A DNA stretch of 64,000 bases from positions 1 through 64,000 of the forward strand of contig URPE01000004.1 of assembly GCA_900549625.1 (NCBI GenBank), given 5' to 3'. Source of the stretch: an uncultured Mycoplasmatota bacterium (lineage in GTDB: Bacteria > Bacillota_I > Bacilli_A > RF39 > UBA660). The notes under the pieces were generated by a model that was not told the DNA's origin, did no database searches, and saw nothing but the letters and a program-made list of their open reading frames with translations. The position numbers were made by a program, and so were the translations under genes. This document shows, piece by piece, positions 41,298-51,028 of the stretch (position 1 is the first letter of the stretch; each line of letters opens with the position of its first letter).

Positions 41298-44200
41298 ATG
41301 AAGAAAATTTTAGATGGAAATAAAGCAGCAGCATTGAATGCTTATTTATTTAGTGAAGTGGCCGCAATTTATCCGATTACGCCTTCTAGTACTATGGCAA
41401 GTGAAATAGAATTATTAAAAGATAAGAATAAAAAAAATCTATTTCATGAAAGTGTAGAGATAGAAGAAATGCAAAGTGAAGCTGGGGCTGCAGGGGCGAT
41501 GCATGGGGCGTTATTAACAGGGTCTTTAGCGACAACTTTTACAGCTAGTCAAGGACTACTTTTAATGATTCCTAATATGTATAAAATGGCAGGTGAATGT
41601 CTACCTGGTGTTATTCATGTGGCTTCAAGAACTATTGCTACACACGCTTTATCGATTTTTGGCGATCACTCTGATATTTATGCAGTTCGAGATACTGGAT
41701 TTTGTATTTTAGCAAGCAGTAGTGTAGAAGATGCTTATTATATGTCTATCGTAGCTCATTTAGCTGCTATTAAAGGGTCTTTGCCATTTGTACATTTTTT
41801 TGATGGTTTTAGAACTAGTCATGAAATTAATGTTATTGATGGGTTAGATGATAAAGATATACTTAGTCTTATTAATAAAGATGCTTTAAATAGATTTAAA
41901 GAAAGAGCTTTAAATGTTGGTAAGGCTATGCAATATGGTATGAGTGAAATGGAAGACATATATTTTCAAAGTGTTGAAGCACGTAATAAGTTGTATGAAG
42001 ATATGCCTAATATTGTTAATGATTATATGGAAAGTATTAATAAACTTGCTCATACGAACTATAAACCATTTACTTATTATGGTGATGAAAAGGCTCGTTT
42101 TGTAGTAGTTAGTATGGGTTCTGTTTCTGATACAATTAAATTAGTAATAGATAAAGAAAATAGACAAGGGGGGAGTTATGGTTTAGTTGAAGTACATTTA
42201 TATAGACCATTTAGTAAAAAATATTTTTTAGATGCTTTACCTAAAACAAGCGAAGTAGTAACTGTTTTATCAAGAGTTAAAAATCATGGTAGTATGGAAC
42301 CTCTTTATTTAGATGTTTTAAATGTTTTAAAAGATAAAAAAATAACAGTTTTGGGAGGACATTATGGATTATCTGGTAAAGATACAACCCCTAGTGACAT
42401 TTATAGCGTACTAAAAATGATGGAAGAAAATCCAGTTAATGACTTTTCCTTAGGAATAGTTGATGATGTTACAAATAAAAGTTTGAAACCTTGCAAATAT
42501 GAACTTGATATGGCATGGGTAGAAGCACAAATATTTGGCTTTGGTAGTGATGGCATGGTTACTTGTAGTAAAGACATTTTAAATATTTTAGGTAATAATT
42601 ATTATGTACAAGGTTATTTTGCTTATGATTCTAAAAAATCTGGTGGTGTAACAGTTAGTCATTTAAGATATGGTAAAGATAAAATAAAAGCGCCTTTTTA
42701 TGTTACTAATAGTAAAATAATTGTTGTTACTAAGGCTAGTTATTTTAAAGAGTTTTCTTTATTAGATACATTAGTTAAAGGGGGTACTTTAATTGTAAAT
42801 AGTAAAGATACTGAGTTTTTAAATAATTTAACTTTAGAAAACTATGAAAATTTAAAGAATAAAAATATTAAGTTATTTATAGTAGATGCGGATGAGTTAG
42901 CAGAATTACATCATATACCAGGAAAAATAAGTATGATTATGGAGGCTGTTATATTAAATATGCTTGGTATTACTGATTATGAAGAAATATTAGTTAAAAG
43001 AATTAAGGAAAAGTTCATTAGTAAGGGTGAAGATATTGTTAATAATAATATTTTATCGATAAAAGATGCGACTAAGAATGTTTATAGAATAGAACAAGTA
43101 ATTGGTAATAGTTTGGAAGATAAATCAAAAGATGTATTTGACGTGATGAAGAAAAGATGTGGTAACTTACTTAAAGTAAGTGAATGCATGTCTTTTGCAA
43201 ATGGAGCTTTCCCTGGTGGTAATAGTAAAAGAGAAAAAGGATTCAATACAACAAAAGCACCTAAATGGAATAAAGATTATTGTATACAATGTGGTATGTG
43301 TTCCCTTGTTTGTCCACATGGGGTTATAAGACCATTTTTGACGGATAAAAATATAGGTTTAAAAGAACTTGGTAAGGGTAATAATAATTTTATTATTAGT
43401 GTATCAGAACAAAATTGTACAGGATGTGGTTTATGTATAGAGGCTTGTCCTGGTAAGAATGGTATAAAGGCTTTAGAGTTTGGGGACCCATGTTTAGAGA
43501 AACAGCGAGAGTTTGATTATTATGAAAAAAATAATAAAAATGATGAAACTATAAGTGCTTATACGGTTAAAGGAAGTCAATTGTTAGAACCAAAATTTAA
43601 ATATTCGGGAGCTTGTGCTGGTTGTGGGGAAGCTTCTTATATAAAACTAATGACACAGTTATATGGTGATAATATAGTGATAGCAAATGCAACAGGATGT
43701 TCATCTATATATGGCGGGTCTACCCCTTATACGCCTTACAGTATACCATGGGCTAATTCTTTATTTGAAGATAATGCCGAGTTTGCTTTAGGAATGCATT
43801 TATCTTATCAAAATAAACAAAAGAGAATAAAGAATATTATGGAAGGTACTAAAGAACTAGTTACTAGTGAGGTAAAAGAGTTATTTTGTGAATACTTAGA
43901 AAATTGTAATGACTACAAAAAGACTAGAGAAATAAAGAATAAGTTAGAAAATATGGAAATACCTTATGACTTACGAGAATTACTTAATTATATTCCAGCA
44001 CGCATGGTGGTAGCAGTAGGTGGAGATGGTTGGGCTTATGATATTGGTTTTGGTGGGCTTGATCATGTGTTACATAGTAATGAAAACATAAAAATAATGG
44101 TGCTTGATACGGAGGTTTATTCTAATACGGGAGGACAAGCTAGTAAGTCGACAAGACTAGGGGCAGTGGCCGAGTTTACTAATATGGGTAAGAAAACACA

Positions 44201-44636
44201 AAAAAAAGATTTGTTTAGATATGCAATGGGAATACCAAATGTTTATGTAGCAAGTGTTTCTTTAGGGGCTAGTCCTATGCAAACTATTAGGGCTTTTAAA
44301 GAAGCAATGGAACATGTAGGACCAAGTTTATTAATTTGCTATTCACCATGTATTGAACAAGGAATTAAAAATGGTATGACGTGTTCTTTAGAAGAACAAA
44401 AGTTAGCGATTAAGGCAGGTTATAATTTACTTATGCGTTATGATGGGACAAGTGAGACACTTACTATTGATTCAAAAGAACCAGATTTTGGCTTATACGA
44501 AGAATTATTAAATAAAGAAGTTCGTTATAAAGCTTTAAAGATTAAAGATGAGAATTTAGCAAATGAATTATTAAAAATGCAGAAAGATAATGCTATTAAA
44601 CGTTATAAGTATTATGAAAATTTGGTGAAAAAGTAG
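41298..44636 (+). CDS. nifJ: Pyruvate:ferredoxin (flavodoxin) oxidoreductase
   Basis: A 1112-residue single-chain PFOR that converts pyruvate and CoA to acetyl-CoA and CO2 and reduces ferredoxin. The N-terminal pyruvate-binding domain has GNKAAALNAYLFSEVAAIYPITPSS. Two [4Fe-4S] clusters lie near 661 (CIQCGMCSLVCP) and 706 (CTGCGLCIEACP). The third is at about 772 (GACAGCGEASY). The TPP site has GDGWAYDIGFGGLDHVL and DTEVYSNTGGQ. It is slightly shorter than the usual 1170-1200. It marks an anaerobic metabolism. GGGGTGAG precedes the ATG. Confidence 0.95.
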   Translation: MKKILDGNKAAALNAYLFSEVAAIYPITPSSTMASEIELLKDKNKKNLFHESVEIEEMQSEAGAAGAMHGALLTGSLATTFTASQGLLLMIPNMYKMAGECLPGVIHVASRTIATHALSIFGDHSDIYAVRDTGFCILASSSVEDAYYMSIVAHLAAIKGSLPFVHFFDGFRTSHEINVIDGLDDKDILSLINKDALNRFKERALNVGKAMQYGMSEMEDIYFQSVEARNKLYEDMPNIVNDYMESINKLAHTNYKPFTYYGDEKARFVVVSMGSVSDTIKLVIDKENRQGGSYGLVEVHLYRPFSKKYFLDALPKTSEVVTVLSRVKNHGSMEPLYLDVLNVLKDKKITVLGGHYGLSGKDTTPSDIYSVLKMMEENPVNDFSLGIVDDVTNKSLKPCKYELDMAWVEAQIFGFGSDGMVTCSKDILNILGNNYYVQGYFAYDSKKSGGVTVSHLRYGKDKIKAPFYVTNSKIIVVTKASYFKEFSLLDTLVKGGTLIVNSKDTEFLNNLTLENYENLKNKNIKLFIVDADELAELHHIPGKISMIMEAVILNMLGITDYEEILVKRIKEKFISKGEDIVNNNILSIKDATKNVYRIEQVIGNSLEDKSKDVFDVMKKRCGNLLKVSECMSFANGAFPGGNSKREKGFNTTKAPKWNKDYCIQCGMCSLVCPHGVIRPFLTDKNIGLKELGKGNNNFIISVSEQNCTGCGLCIEACPGKNGIKALEFGDPCLEKQREFDYYEKNNKNDETISAYTVKGSQLLEPKFKYSGACAGCGEASYIKLMTQLYGDNIVIANATGCSSIYGGSTPYTPYSIPWANSLFEDNAEFALGMHLSYQNKQKRIKNIMEGTKELVTSEVKELFCEYLENCNDYKKTREIKNKLENMEIPYDLRELLNYIPARMVVAVGGDGWAYDIGFGGLDHVLHSNENIKIMVLDTEVYSNTGGQASKSTRLGAVAEFTNMGKKTQKKDLFRYAMGIPNVYVASVSLGASPMQTIRAFKEAMEHVGPSLLICYSPCIEQGIKNGMTCSLEEQKLAIKAGYNLLMRYDGTSETLTIDSKEPDFGLYEELLNKEVRYKALKIKDENLANELLKMQKDNAIKRYKYYENLVKK

Positions 44637-44697
44637 GATTTTATAACACAATGGTTGTTTGTTATGATAGAATGATTACTGGAAGTGAGGATTTTTT

Positions 44698-45297
44698 ATG
44701 AAATTTTTAAGAAATGGACTATTTGTAGTTATTTTAACTTTTTTGTTTACTTTAAATGTAAATGCTTCTGTTAAAGGAGAAACACTTAAAGAAGCATGTG
44801 AAGCAGAAGGACTAACTTGTAATTTTAAAGAGAAAGATACTAGTAAGTTACCAAGTGTATATGTTTTTCGTGGTACTGGTTGTGGGTATTGTAAAAGACT
44901 TATTACACATTTAGCAAGTATTTATGATGAATATAGTGATAAAGTTAATATTGTTTTATATGAGGTAACTAGTAATCAAGACAATTATGCTTTATATGAA
45001 AAGGTAGCTGCTAAGTTTTCTGATACTGTACAAGGATATCCTTATTTAGTAATTGGTAAAACTAAGTTTGATGGTTATGCTAGTAGTTTTGATAGTGATA
45101 TTAAAGCAGCCTTAGATAACATGAATAGTGAATCATATGATGTTGTGGCTGAAGTTAATGCTGGTAATACTGATATTGTTGAAGCAGAAAGCGTTAACAG
45201 TGAAGAAAAGAATAATACAGGAGCAGTTTTAGCTTTTATATTTGGTGTAGTTGTTGTTCTTGGTGTTATTATGGGTTATAGTGTTAAAAAGAAATAG
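44698..45297 (+). CDS. Secreted/membrane thioredoxin-like protein
   Basis: A 199-residue protein. A signal peptide (1-24) precedes a thioredoxin-like fold with the redox motif CGYC at 62-65 in VFRGTGCGYCKRL, and cis-Pro region VQGYPYLVIG. A C-terminal transmembrane helix (about 174-194) and basic tail anchor it facing outward. It should handle disulfides of exported proteins. The paired cysteines in the WRIIGV proteins could be clients, an inference. Confidence 0.82.
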   Translation: MKFLRNGLFVVILTFLFTLNVNASVKGETLKEACEAEGLTCNFKEKDTSKLPSVYVFRGTGCGYCKRLITHLASIYDEYSDKVNIVLYEVTSNQDNYALYEKVAAKFSDTVQGYPYLVIGKTKFDGYASSFDSDIKAALDNMNSESYDVVAEVNAGNTDIVEAESVNSEEKNNTGAVLAFIFGVVVVLGVIMGYSVKKK

Positions 45298-45317
45298 ATT
45301 TAAGTCTATTTTTTTTT
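45293..45317 (+). terminator. Terminator after the thioredoxin-like gene
   Basis: AATAGA/TCTATT with nine T, overlapping the stop codon. Confidence 0.75.
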
Positions 45318-45386
45318 GATGTTAATTAAATTATAAAATTTAATGATTATGGAACAATTTATATGTTTTATCTGTTAGTTAAAGAT

Positions 45387-45411
45387 AAGTAGTAATGCTA
45401 CTTTCTTTTTT
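45387..45411 (+). terminator. Hairpin with T run before the 45439 gene
   Basis: AAGTAG-TAATG-CTACTT, then TCTTTTTTT. It lies only 28 bases before the next start, so it may be a leader attenuator if transcription begins upstream. Confidence 0.45.
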
Positions 45412-45438
45412 TATTCATATAATATTTTGAGGTGACTT

Positions 45439-46515
45439 ATGAATAAATTAAAAGTAGTTGTTTATGCTATTGCTAAAGATGAAAGTAAATATGTTAATAA
45501 ATGGGTAAGTTCAATGAGTGAGGCTGATGAAATAATTGTTTTAGATACAGGGTCAACTGATGATACAGTAGAGTTATTAAAAAAACAAAATGTTAAAGTT
45601 TATGAAAGTAAAATTAGTCCTTGGCGTTTTGATACAGCGAGAAATAAGTCTTTAAGTTATGTAGCAAATGATACTGATATATGTGTATGTACTGATTTAG
45701 ATGAGGTATTTGAAAGTGGTTGGCGTAAAATACTAGAAGAAAATTGGGAACCTGGTATTACTACAAGAGCTCGTTATAATTATAATTGGAAATTAGATGA
45801 AGAAAATAATCCATTAGTAAGTTTTTGTATTAATAAAATTCATGGGCGTGACAATTATACTTGGACTCATCCTGTCCATGAAGTTTTAGAGTGTTCTAAA
45901 GAAGAAAGGGAAAAATACGTTCCTATTACTTTGAATCATTATCCAGATAAAAATAAATCGCGGTCTTCATATTTGCCTTTACTAGAATTAAGTGTTAAAG
46001 AAAGTCCAGAAGATGATCGTAACCTGCATTACTTAGGCCGTGAATATATGTTTCATAATAGGTGGCTTGATGCGATTAAAACACTTCACAAGCATATCCA
46101 TTGTCCTTTTGCTACCTGGAAAGATGAAAGATGTGCTTCCATGCGTTTTATGGGACGTTCTTATGATGCTTTAGGACTATCTGAAGAAGCTGAATATTGG
46201 TTTTTACAAAGTATAAAAGAAGCTCCATATTTAAGAGAAGGGTATGTTGAACTTGCTAGTTTTTATATTTTAAAAGATAATTATGAGTCTGCTTATTCGT
46301 TACTTAAAAAGGCTTTAAAAATTAAAGAAAAAAGCAAATCTTATATAAATGAAGAATTTGCTTGGAATGATGCTTTTTATGATTTACTTAGTCTTGCAGC
46401 ATATTATACTAATCATAAAAAAGAATCTCTTACTTATGTTAAGAAAGCTATTAAATTAAATCCTAAGAATACTAGGTATCAAGAGAATTTAAGTATTATT
46501 AAACAAAATTTATAA
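45439..46515 (+). CDS. GT2-type glycosyltransferase with TPR tail
   Basis: A 358-residue protein. The N-terminal GT2-like domain (about 1-200) has YAIAKDESKYVNKWV, LDTGSTDDTVEL, and TDLDEVFESGW with the metal-binding DLDE. A C-terminal TPR-like helical part (about 205-350) includes HYLGREYMFHNRWLDAIKTL and SLLKKALKIKEK, AIKLNPKNTRYQENL. This layout is common in glycosyltransferases that modify proteins or wall glycans. GAGGTGA precedes the ATG. It is convergent with the sortase gene and overlaps its end by 6 bases. Confidence 0.87.
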   Translation: MNKLKVVVYAIAKDESKYVNKWVSSMSEADEIIVLDTGSTDDTVELLKKQNVKVYESKISPWRFDTARNKSLSYVANDTDICVCTDLDEVFESGWRKILEENWEPGITTRARYNYNWKLDEENNPLVSFCINKIHGRDNYTWTHPVHEVLECSKEEREKYVPITLNHYPDKNKSRSSYLPLLELSVKESPEDDRNLHYLGREYMFHNRWLDAIKTLHKHIHCPFATWKDERCASMRFMGRSYDALGLSEEAEYWFLQSIKEAPYLREGYVELASFYILKDNYESAYSLLKKALKIKEKSKSYINEEFAWNDAFYDLLSLAAYYTNHKKESLTYVKKAIKLNPKNTRYQENLSIIKQNL

Positions 46516-48054
46516 TCTTTTAGCGTGAATAACTAATCTTTCATTGTCTCCTGTACAAGTGGATAAAGTAAGTAAGTAATCTTCACTTGTAACAGATATA
46601 TCAAAATTAGTTATACTTCTTTCTTTTACTTTATCTATATATTCTTGTTTATCTTCTAATGTGTCAAAAGAAACTCTTAAATAATCACTTGTTTTTCTTA
46701 TTGTATAAATAGAAAATATTTGCCAGTTCATTGTTTCATACATAGTATTAAAACTAATTATTAAATTGTCTTTGTTTGTATACCAACTAGAGTTAAGAGC
46801 TCTATGCAAAGTGCCAAACATAACTCCACTATAGTACATATTGTGGCCATATATGATGGTATTATCATTTAAAAATTTATCTGAGTTTCTAAAGTCCATA
46901 TAAATCCAACCATTTTTATCATTTTCACCATAGAAGTTTTTCTTTAAATAATAGTCATTGTCGGCATATTGAACTACAGGATAATCAACATTAGTATTAT
47001 TAACTTTTAAATAACCAACTACATCTTTATTTATTTCTAAAAGAGAGGCAATATACTTATTTTTTATGATAAGTCCTTCTTCTGTTTTTTCTTCTATGTT
47101 AGTGTCATTATTTTTTTGTTCATCTATTTTCTTTTGGACAGCCTCACTAATACTACTGACTTCCCTCATAGCTAAATAATTACTAGTCATAACATAACCT
47201 ACTGTTCCTAAAAGTAAAACAACTAAAATAATGCCACATACTTTTAATGTATTTAAACTTATTTGTTTCATTAAATTACTTTTAATATATTCATCAGAAT
47301 AAACAAGATTAATATATATTTTTTTACTTTTATACTTTTTATTTAGATTTTTTAAATAATGGAATTCTTCTTCACTATTAATATTTTCGCAGATGCCAAT
47401 ACTAACATTTTTAACACGATAAGCCAAAAGTGTCTCTAATAAAAATTCTAAATCCATTCTATTATATTTGTAAATTAAAATTCTTTTTAAATATTTATTA
47501 ATTTTTAAGAATGATTCAAAGTCTTCTTTGTCTTCATCGGTTAGAGTGTTTTGTAATTTAATTTCTTTTTTGTAAAATATTTTAGCATAATCAGTAAGAA
47601 AGTTATTTTGCATAAAATTAGAAATATAGAAAACTTCACTATGGGTTGTAACTAAAACATGGTGTTTATCTAGATAATCGAGCATGAAATTAGCTACTTC
47701 ATAACAATCAAGTTCTTTAATAGAGTTTTTTACAATTACTTCACAAAGACTATATGGTATACATTCTTTGTTTTTAATACTTACTTTTTGAATAGCAATA
47801 TTCTTAAATAAAGATAACATGAATAATGCAATACTTGCATTTTGGAAAGTAAGGGTATTAATATGATTCATACTACATAATTCTTTGAAAAAAGGGATAA
47901 CTATTTTTTTGTTTTCTAAAATATAATCATCACTAAAAACAATTTCACTATCACTTATTATGTTTGTATTCATTAAGTCTTCTCTTATTAAAGAGTTTCT
48001 TTTATAAGCAAAATATAAAGTATTACCTTGTATTTGAATAACAATTTTCTTCAT
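46510..48054 (-). CDS. Class B-type sortase with long N-terminal cytoplasmic domain
   Basis: A 514-residue protein. GGTGG lies 6 bases before the ATG (complement of 48052-48054). Residues 1-268 form a cytoplasmic region without a named match, holding many alpha/beta segments. A transmembrane helix (270-292) follows, then a linker and the sortase domain (about 345-514). The catalytic set is complete: His404 in YGHNMYYSG, Cys500 in TLSTC, Arg506 in NERLVIHAK. The extension is far larger than the short tail of ordinary sortases. It is divergent from the NPQTG protein at 48222, its probable substrate. Confidence 0.88.
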   Translation of the reverse strand: MKKIVIQIQGNTLYFAYKRNSLIREDLMNTNIISDSEIVFSDDYILENKKIVIPFFKELCSMNHINTLTFQNASIALFMLSLFKNIAIQKVSIKNKECIPYSLCEVIVKNSIKELDCYEVANFMLDYLDKHHVLVTTHSEVFYISNFMQNNFLTDYAKIFYKKEIKLQNTLTDEDKEDFESFLKINKYLKRILIYKYNRMDLEFLLETLLAYRVKNVSIGICENINSEEEFHYLKNLNKKYKSKKIYINLVYSDEYIKSNLMKQISLNTLKVCGIILVVLLLGTVGYVMTSNYLAMREVSSISEAVQKKIDEQKNNDTNIEEKTEEGLIIKNKYIASLLEINKDVVGYLKVNNTNVDYPVVQYADNDYYLKKNFYGENDKNGWIYMDFRNSDKFLNDNTIIYGHNMYYSGVMFGTLHRALNSSWYTNKDNLIISFNTMYETMNWQIFSIYTIRKTSDYLRVSFDTLEDKQEYIDKVKERSITNFDISVTSEDYLLTLSTCTGDNERLVIHAKRL

Positions 48055-48098
48055 GTATACCACCAATTTCTATTCTCTTTATTATAATATCATATTTT

Positions 48099-48113
48099 AC
48101 ACACTTTGTGTGT
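48099..48113. promoter_or_regulatory. Inverted repeat between sortase and substrate genes
   Basis: ACACAC-TTT-GTGTGT in the divergent region; candidate operator or hairpin. Confidence 0.35.
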
Positions 48114-48177
48114 ATTTACACTAGAATTTGTAAAAAAGTAAAATTAAGATGAAAAATGTAGAAAAAATGTATTTTTA

Positions 48178-48186
48178 TGGTATAAT
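48178..48186 (+). promoter_or_regulatory. Extended -10 promoter of the NPQTG protein
   Basis: TGGTATAAT with no clear -35. AGAGG and the ATG pair follow at 48211-48224. Confidence 0.55.
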
Positions 48187-48221
48187 TGGTCTATAATAAA
48201 AAAAGAAAGAAGAGGTATATG

Positions 48222-48926
48222 ATGAAAAAAAGAAATTTTGTATGGTTTGTTTTAATGCTAGTTAGTGTACTAGGTTTTCCAATGAGTACTTATGCTGCTA
48301 GTGGTGCTATTTTCGGAGCAAATTCTGATGGTTATGTTAGTTCAACAAAAACATTTGATGAAGCTAAGACTACTTTAAACGGTAATGCTGTAAGTGTTCA
48401 AAATCAAGGTGATAGTACAGTTATTTACTTAGGTGTTAAGGTTACAGATGGTACTGTTAATAATTTCAATGCGACATTAACTTTATCAAAATCAACATTT
48501 AAGTTTAAAAAATATGCTCGTGCTTCTGGTTGGAGTGGCTCTATTAAAGACAATGGCGATGGAACTATCAGTGTTAATTTAACAAATGCTACTGGTGTTA
48601 CAAAATCAACTGGTGACGCTAATGGTAATAACTTAGTTGCAACAATTACATTAGATGCATCTGGGGCTACATCTACAGATACTTGTGAAATTGGTTTAAA
48701 ACAAAACACTACTACTACTGAAACACCAAAATGTAAAATTGAAAATGGTAAATACTATGATAACAGTGGTAAAGAAGTAACTGAAGCTGAATACAAAGCT
48801 GCTTGTGAAACTACTGAAAATCCTCAAACAGGTTCATTCTTGCCATATGCTGTAATTGTTGGTGGCGTTTTAGTTGCTGGTGCATTATATTTCATGACTA
48901 AGAAAAATAAAATATATCATATATAA
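48222..48926 (+). CDS. Sortase-anchored surface protein (NPQTG)
   Basis: A 234-residue secreted protein. ATGs at 48219 and 48222 follow AGAGG; the second has better spacing. A signal peptide (about 1-24, STYAAS) precedes a cohesin- or pilin-like beta domain (about 25-160: VIYLGVKVTDGTVNNFNATLTLS, GSIKDNGDGTISVNLTN). A short Cys-containing loop (CKIENGKYYDNSGKEV) follows, then NPQTG at 200-204, a hydrophobic helix and KKNK. The divergent sortase is its likely partner. It ends before a terminator. Confidence 0.85.
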   Translation: MKKRNFVWFVLMLVSVLGFPMSTYAASGAIFGANSDGYVSSTKTFDEAKTTLNGNAVSVQNQGDSTVIYLGVKVTDGTVNNFNATLTLSKSTFKFKKYARASGWSGSIKDNGDGTISVNLTNATGVTKSTGDANGNNLVATITLDASGATSTDTCEIGLKQNTTTTETPKCKIENGKYYDNSGKEVTEAEYKAACETTENPQTGSFLPYAVIVGGVLVAGALYFMTKKNKIYHI

Positions 48927-48932
48927 TTAAGG

Positions 48933-48952
48933 GCAAGGAAACTTGCTTTTTT
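48933..48952 (+). terminator. Terminator after the NPQTG gene
   Basis: GCAAG-GAAA-CTTGC then six T. Confidence 0.8.
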
Positions 48953-48959
48953 CTTTGAC

Positions 48960-48988
48960 TTGAAATATCTTAGAAATTTGTTTATACT
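48960..48988 (+). promoter_or_regulatory. Promoter of the pseudopilin pair
   Basis: TTGAAA, 17-base spacer, TATACT. Confidence 0.65.
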
Positions 48989-49009
48989 TGTATTAGAAAG
49001 TAGGATTTT

Positions 49010-49456
49010 ATGAAGAAAGGGTTTACTTTGATTGAAGTATTAGCAGTTTTAGTTATTTTAGCACTTTTAGCTTTGGTGGCTGTTCCTGGGGCAATGCGTA
49101 TTTCAGGGGATATGAAAAAAGAGTTGTATTGTAAGAAAGTTAATCTTATTTTAAATGATATTAAAAGATATGGAGATGAACATATAAGTAGTTTAAGTAC
49201 TAGTTGCTATAAACAATTTAGTGTTAAAGAAATTGTAAGTATGGGTATTACTAAAAGAGAAGATAAAGATAGTGATATATATATTAAAAATCCATTTACT
49301 AATTTAGCTATGGATGATGATAAAATACTTCTTTATGTTAAAAATAATCGGGCATATGCTTATTATGTTCCTAGTTATAGTGATGATGCAGATTTATTAA
49401 AAAAAGAATGTAATTTGCAAATAATTGATATTAATAATGTGAGGTTGTGTAATTAA
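49010..49456 (+). CDS. Type IV pilin-like / prepilin-type protein
   Basis: A 148-residue protein with a canonical class III leader: MKKG before FTLIEVLAVLVILALLALVAVPG, with Glu at +5 of the mature chain. The C-terminal domain contains a pair of short repeats with the next gene (KRYGDEH, KNPFTNLAMDDDKI, NNRAYAYYVPS). It should be processed by a PilD-like peptidase and act as a (pseudo)pilin. No peptidase, ATPase or platform protein gene is in the window. It overlaps the next start. Confidence 0.85.
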   Translation: MKKGFTLIEVLAVLVILALLALVAVPGAMRISGDMKKELYCKKVNLILNDIKRYGDEHISSLSTSCYKQFSVKEIVSMGITKREDKDSDIYIKNPFTNLAMDDDKILLYVKNNRAYAYYVPSYSDDADLLKKECNLQIIDINNVRLCN

Positions 49457-50961
49457 TGATGAAAAAAGGGTTTACATTAGTGGAATTGCTTGCGGTGGTT
49501 GCTTTGATAGCTATTTTATCTTTGGTGGCAACAGTAAGTTTTATGAAAATTAGTAATGATACTAAGAAAAATATGTATTTTGCTAAAACTGATCAGTTGT
49601 TAACTGACGCTAAAAGATATGGTGAAGATAATAAAGCAGCTTTTGAAAGCGAATTTGATTGTTTTATTGAGGTGAGTGTTGCAGATTTAATATTTGAAGG
49701 ATATTCAAAAAAAGAACAAGAAAATACGCCTTTTATAGAAAATCCATATACTAGTGCTAGTATGGATTCTGATATGATAAGACTATATCAGAAAAATAAT
49801 AGAATTTATGCTTATTATGTTCCAGCAAGTGACTCAGAACAAGATATATATAAAGAACATGATATATATAGAGTATGTGATGATGGTGAAGATGAAGTTA
49901 AAGACGCATGCGTTAAAGAGGGAAGACCTAAATTAAAATGTGGTACTAAGATATATAAAGTTAATACTAATCATATTTATTTTTACCATAATAGTGAATG
50001 GAAAAGACAAGGGGATACTACAACAAGAAGCGTAATTGAAGGGAACACTTATATTCCGAGTGTTATTGATGCTCCTAGTGGCTATCATGCTGCTAATAGG
50101 TTTGAATACTTTGATTCTTTAGGTAACAAACTAGGAAGTGGAACTATTGGTGAAGATAGTATTACTGTTAATAGTGATATGACTGTAAATGTTTTATATT
50201 ATCCAGATGAATATACCATTACTTACAGCGCTAATGGTGGGTCAGGGGGGCCTACAACCCAAATTAAGTATTATGATACACCACTTGCAATAACAGATTT
50301 GGAACCTACAAAAACTGGTTATACGTTTGTTGGTTGGGCTAGAACAAATAATGCGCATACAGTTGATTTTAATAAGGGGCAAAAATACAATGGTAATAGT
50401 GATTTACTTCTTTATGCTATTTTTAAAAAGCCACTTATAGTTACATATTATGATGGACAAGGTACGCAAAGCAATTCCGTTGATATTTACAATGATGAAA
50501 ATTCTGGGACAATAAGACTTTTAGAAGAACGGCAATATAGTGATAATTGTGGTGGTTCTCCTTGGAACCACATTTATACTAATTTAGGGTGGAGTAGAAA
50601 TACTAATCCTGATGGACGAATTGATTATGAAAATGGAAAAGAGATACCTATTTCAAGTGATATTACTTTGTATGGACAATATAGAAAGGAAGTTAAAGCT
50701 GTTTATAATGGTAATGGTGGTACTTGTGATAGAGATTATTCAACTGATGTTAAATATATTTATTATAATGGGGCTGGCAATTCTAGTCCTGGAGTTCCAC
50801 TTGATGTTAACCTTGATGTTACTTGTACAAGACCAGGTTATACATTTAATAAAAAAATATATTGTAATGGAGCTCCTGATGGATTAAAAATGATCGGTGG
50901 TACATGGAATATAGGTGATAATTTTACTTGTGGAGTAATGTGTGAAGCAGGATGGGATTAA
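49456..50961 (+). CDS. Pseudopilin-like protein with InlB B-repeat adhesin tail
   Basis: A 501-residue protein. Two ATGs are at 49456 and 49459; the first fits GAGG at 49441 better. The leader MMKKG is followed by FTLVELLAVVALIAILSLVATV and a pilin-like domain matching the previous gene (KRYGEDN, ENPYTSASMDSDMIRLYQ, NNRIYAYYVPAS). From about 250 come InlB B-type beta-grasp units: YTITYSANGGSGGP to YTFVGWARTNNAHTV, and further copies with DNCGGSPWNHIYTNLGWSRN and TCTRPGYTFNKK. It looks like a pilus tip adhesin. The upstream pilin gene could supply the shaft, an inference. Confidence 0.82.
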   Translation: MMKKGFTLVELLAVVALIAILSLVATVSFMKISNDTKKNMYFAKTDQLLTDAKRYGEDNKAAFESEFDCFIEVSVADLIFEGYSKKEQENTPFIENPYTSASMDSDMIRLYQKNNRIYAYYVPASDSEQDIYKEHDIYRVCDDGEDEVKDACVKEGRPKLKCGTKIYKVNTNHIYFYHNSEWKRQGDTTTRSVIEGNTYIPSVIDAPSGYHAANRFEYFDSLGNKLGSGTIGEDSITVNSDMTVNVLYYPDEYTITYSANGGSGGPTTQIKYYDTPLAITDLEPTKTGYTFVGWARTNNAHTVDFNKGQKYNGNSDLLLYAIFKKPLIVTYYDGQGTQSNSVDIYNDENSGTIRLLEERQYSDNCGGSPWNHIYTNLGWSRNTNPDGRIDYENGKEIPISSDITLYGQYRKEVKAVYNGNGGTCDRDYSTDVKYIYYNGAGNSSPGVPLDVNLDVTCTRPGYTFNKKIYCNGAPDGLKMIGGTWNIGDNFTCGVMCEAGWD

Positions 50962-51028
50962 TATTATAATTGCAATTTTTTTTGTTTATTGATAAAATAT
51001 TCATCATTAGAAATGAGGTGCGTTTATT

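Noticed and set aside
50612..50887. 91-codon + strand ORF inside the adhesin gene
   Set aside because: It lies wholly in another frame of a convincing gene, and its composition follows that gene's codons.
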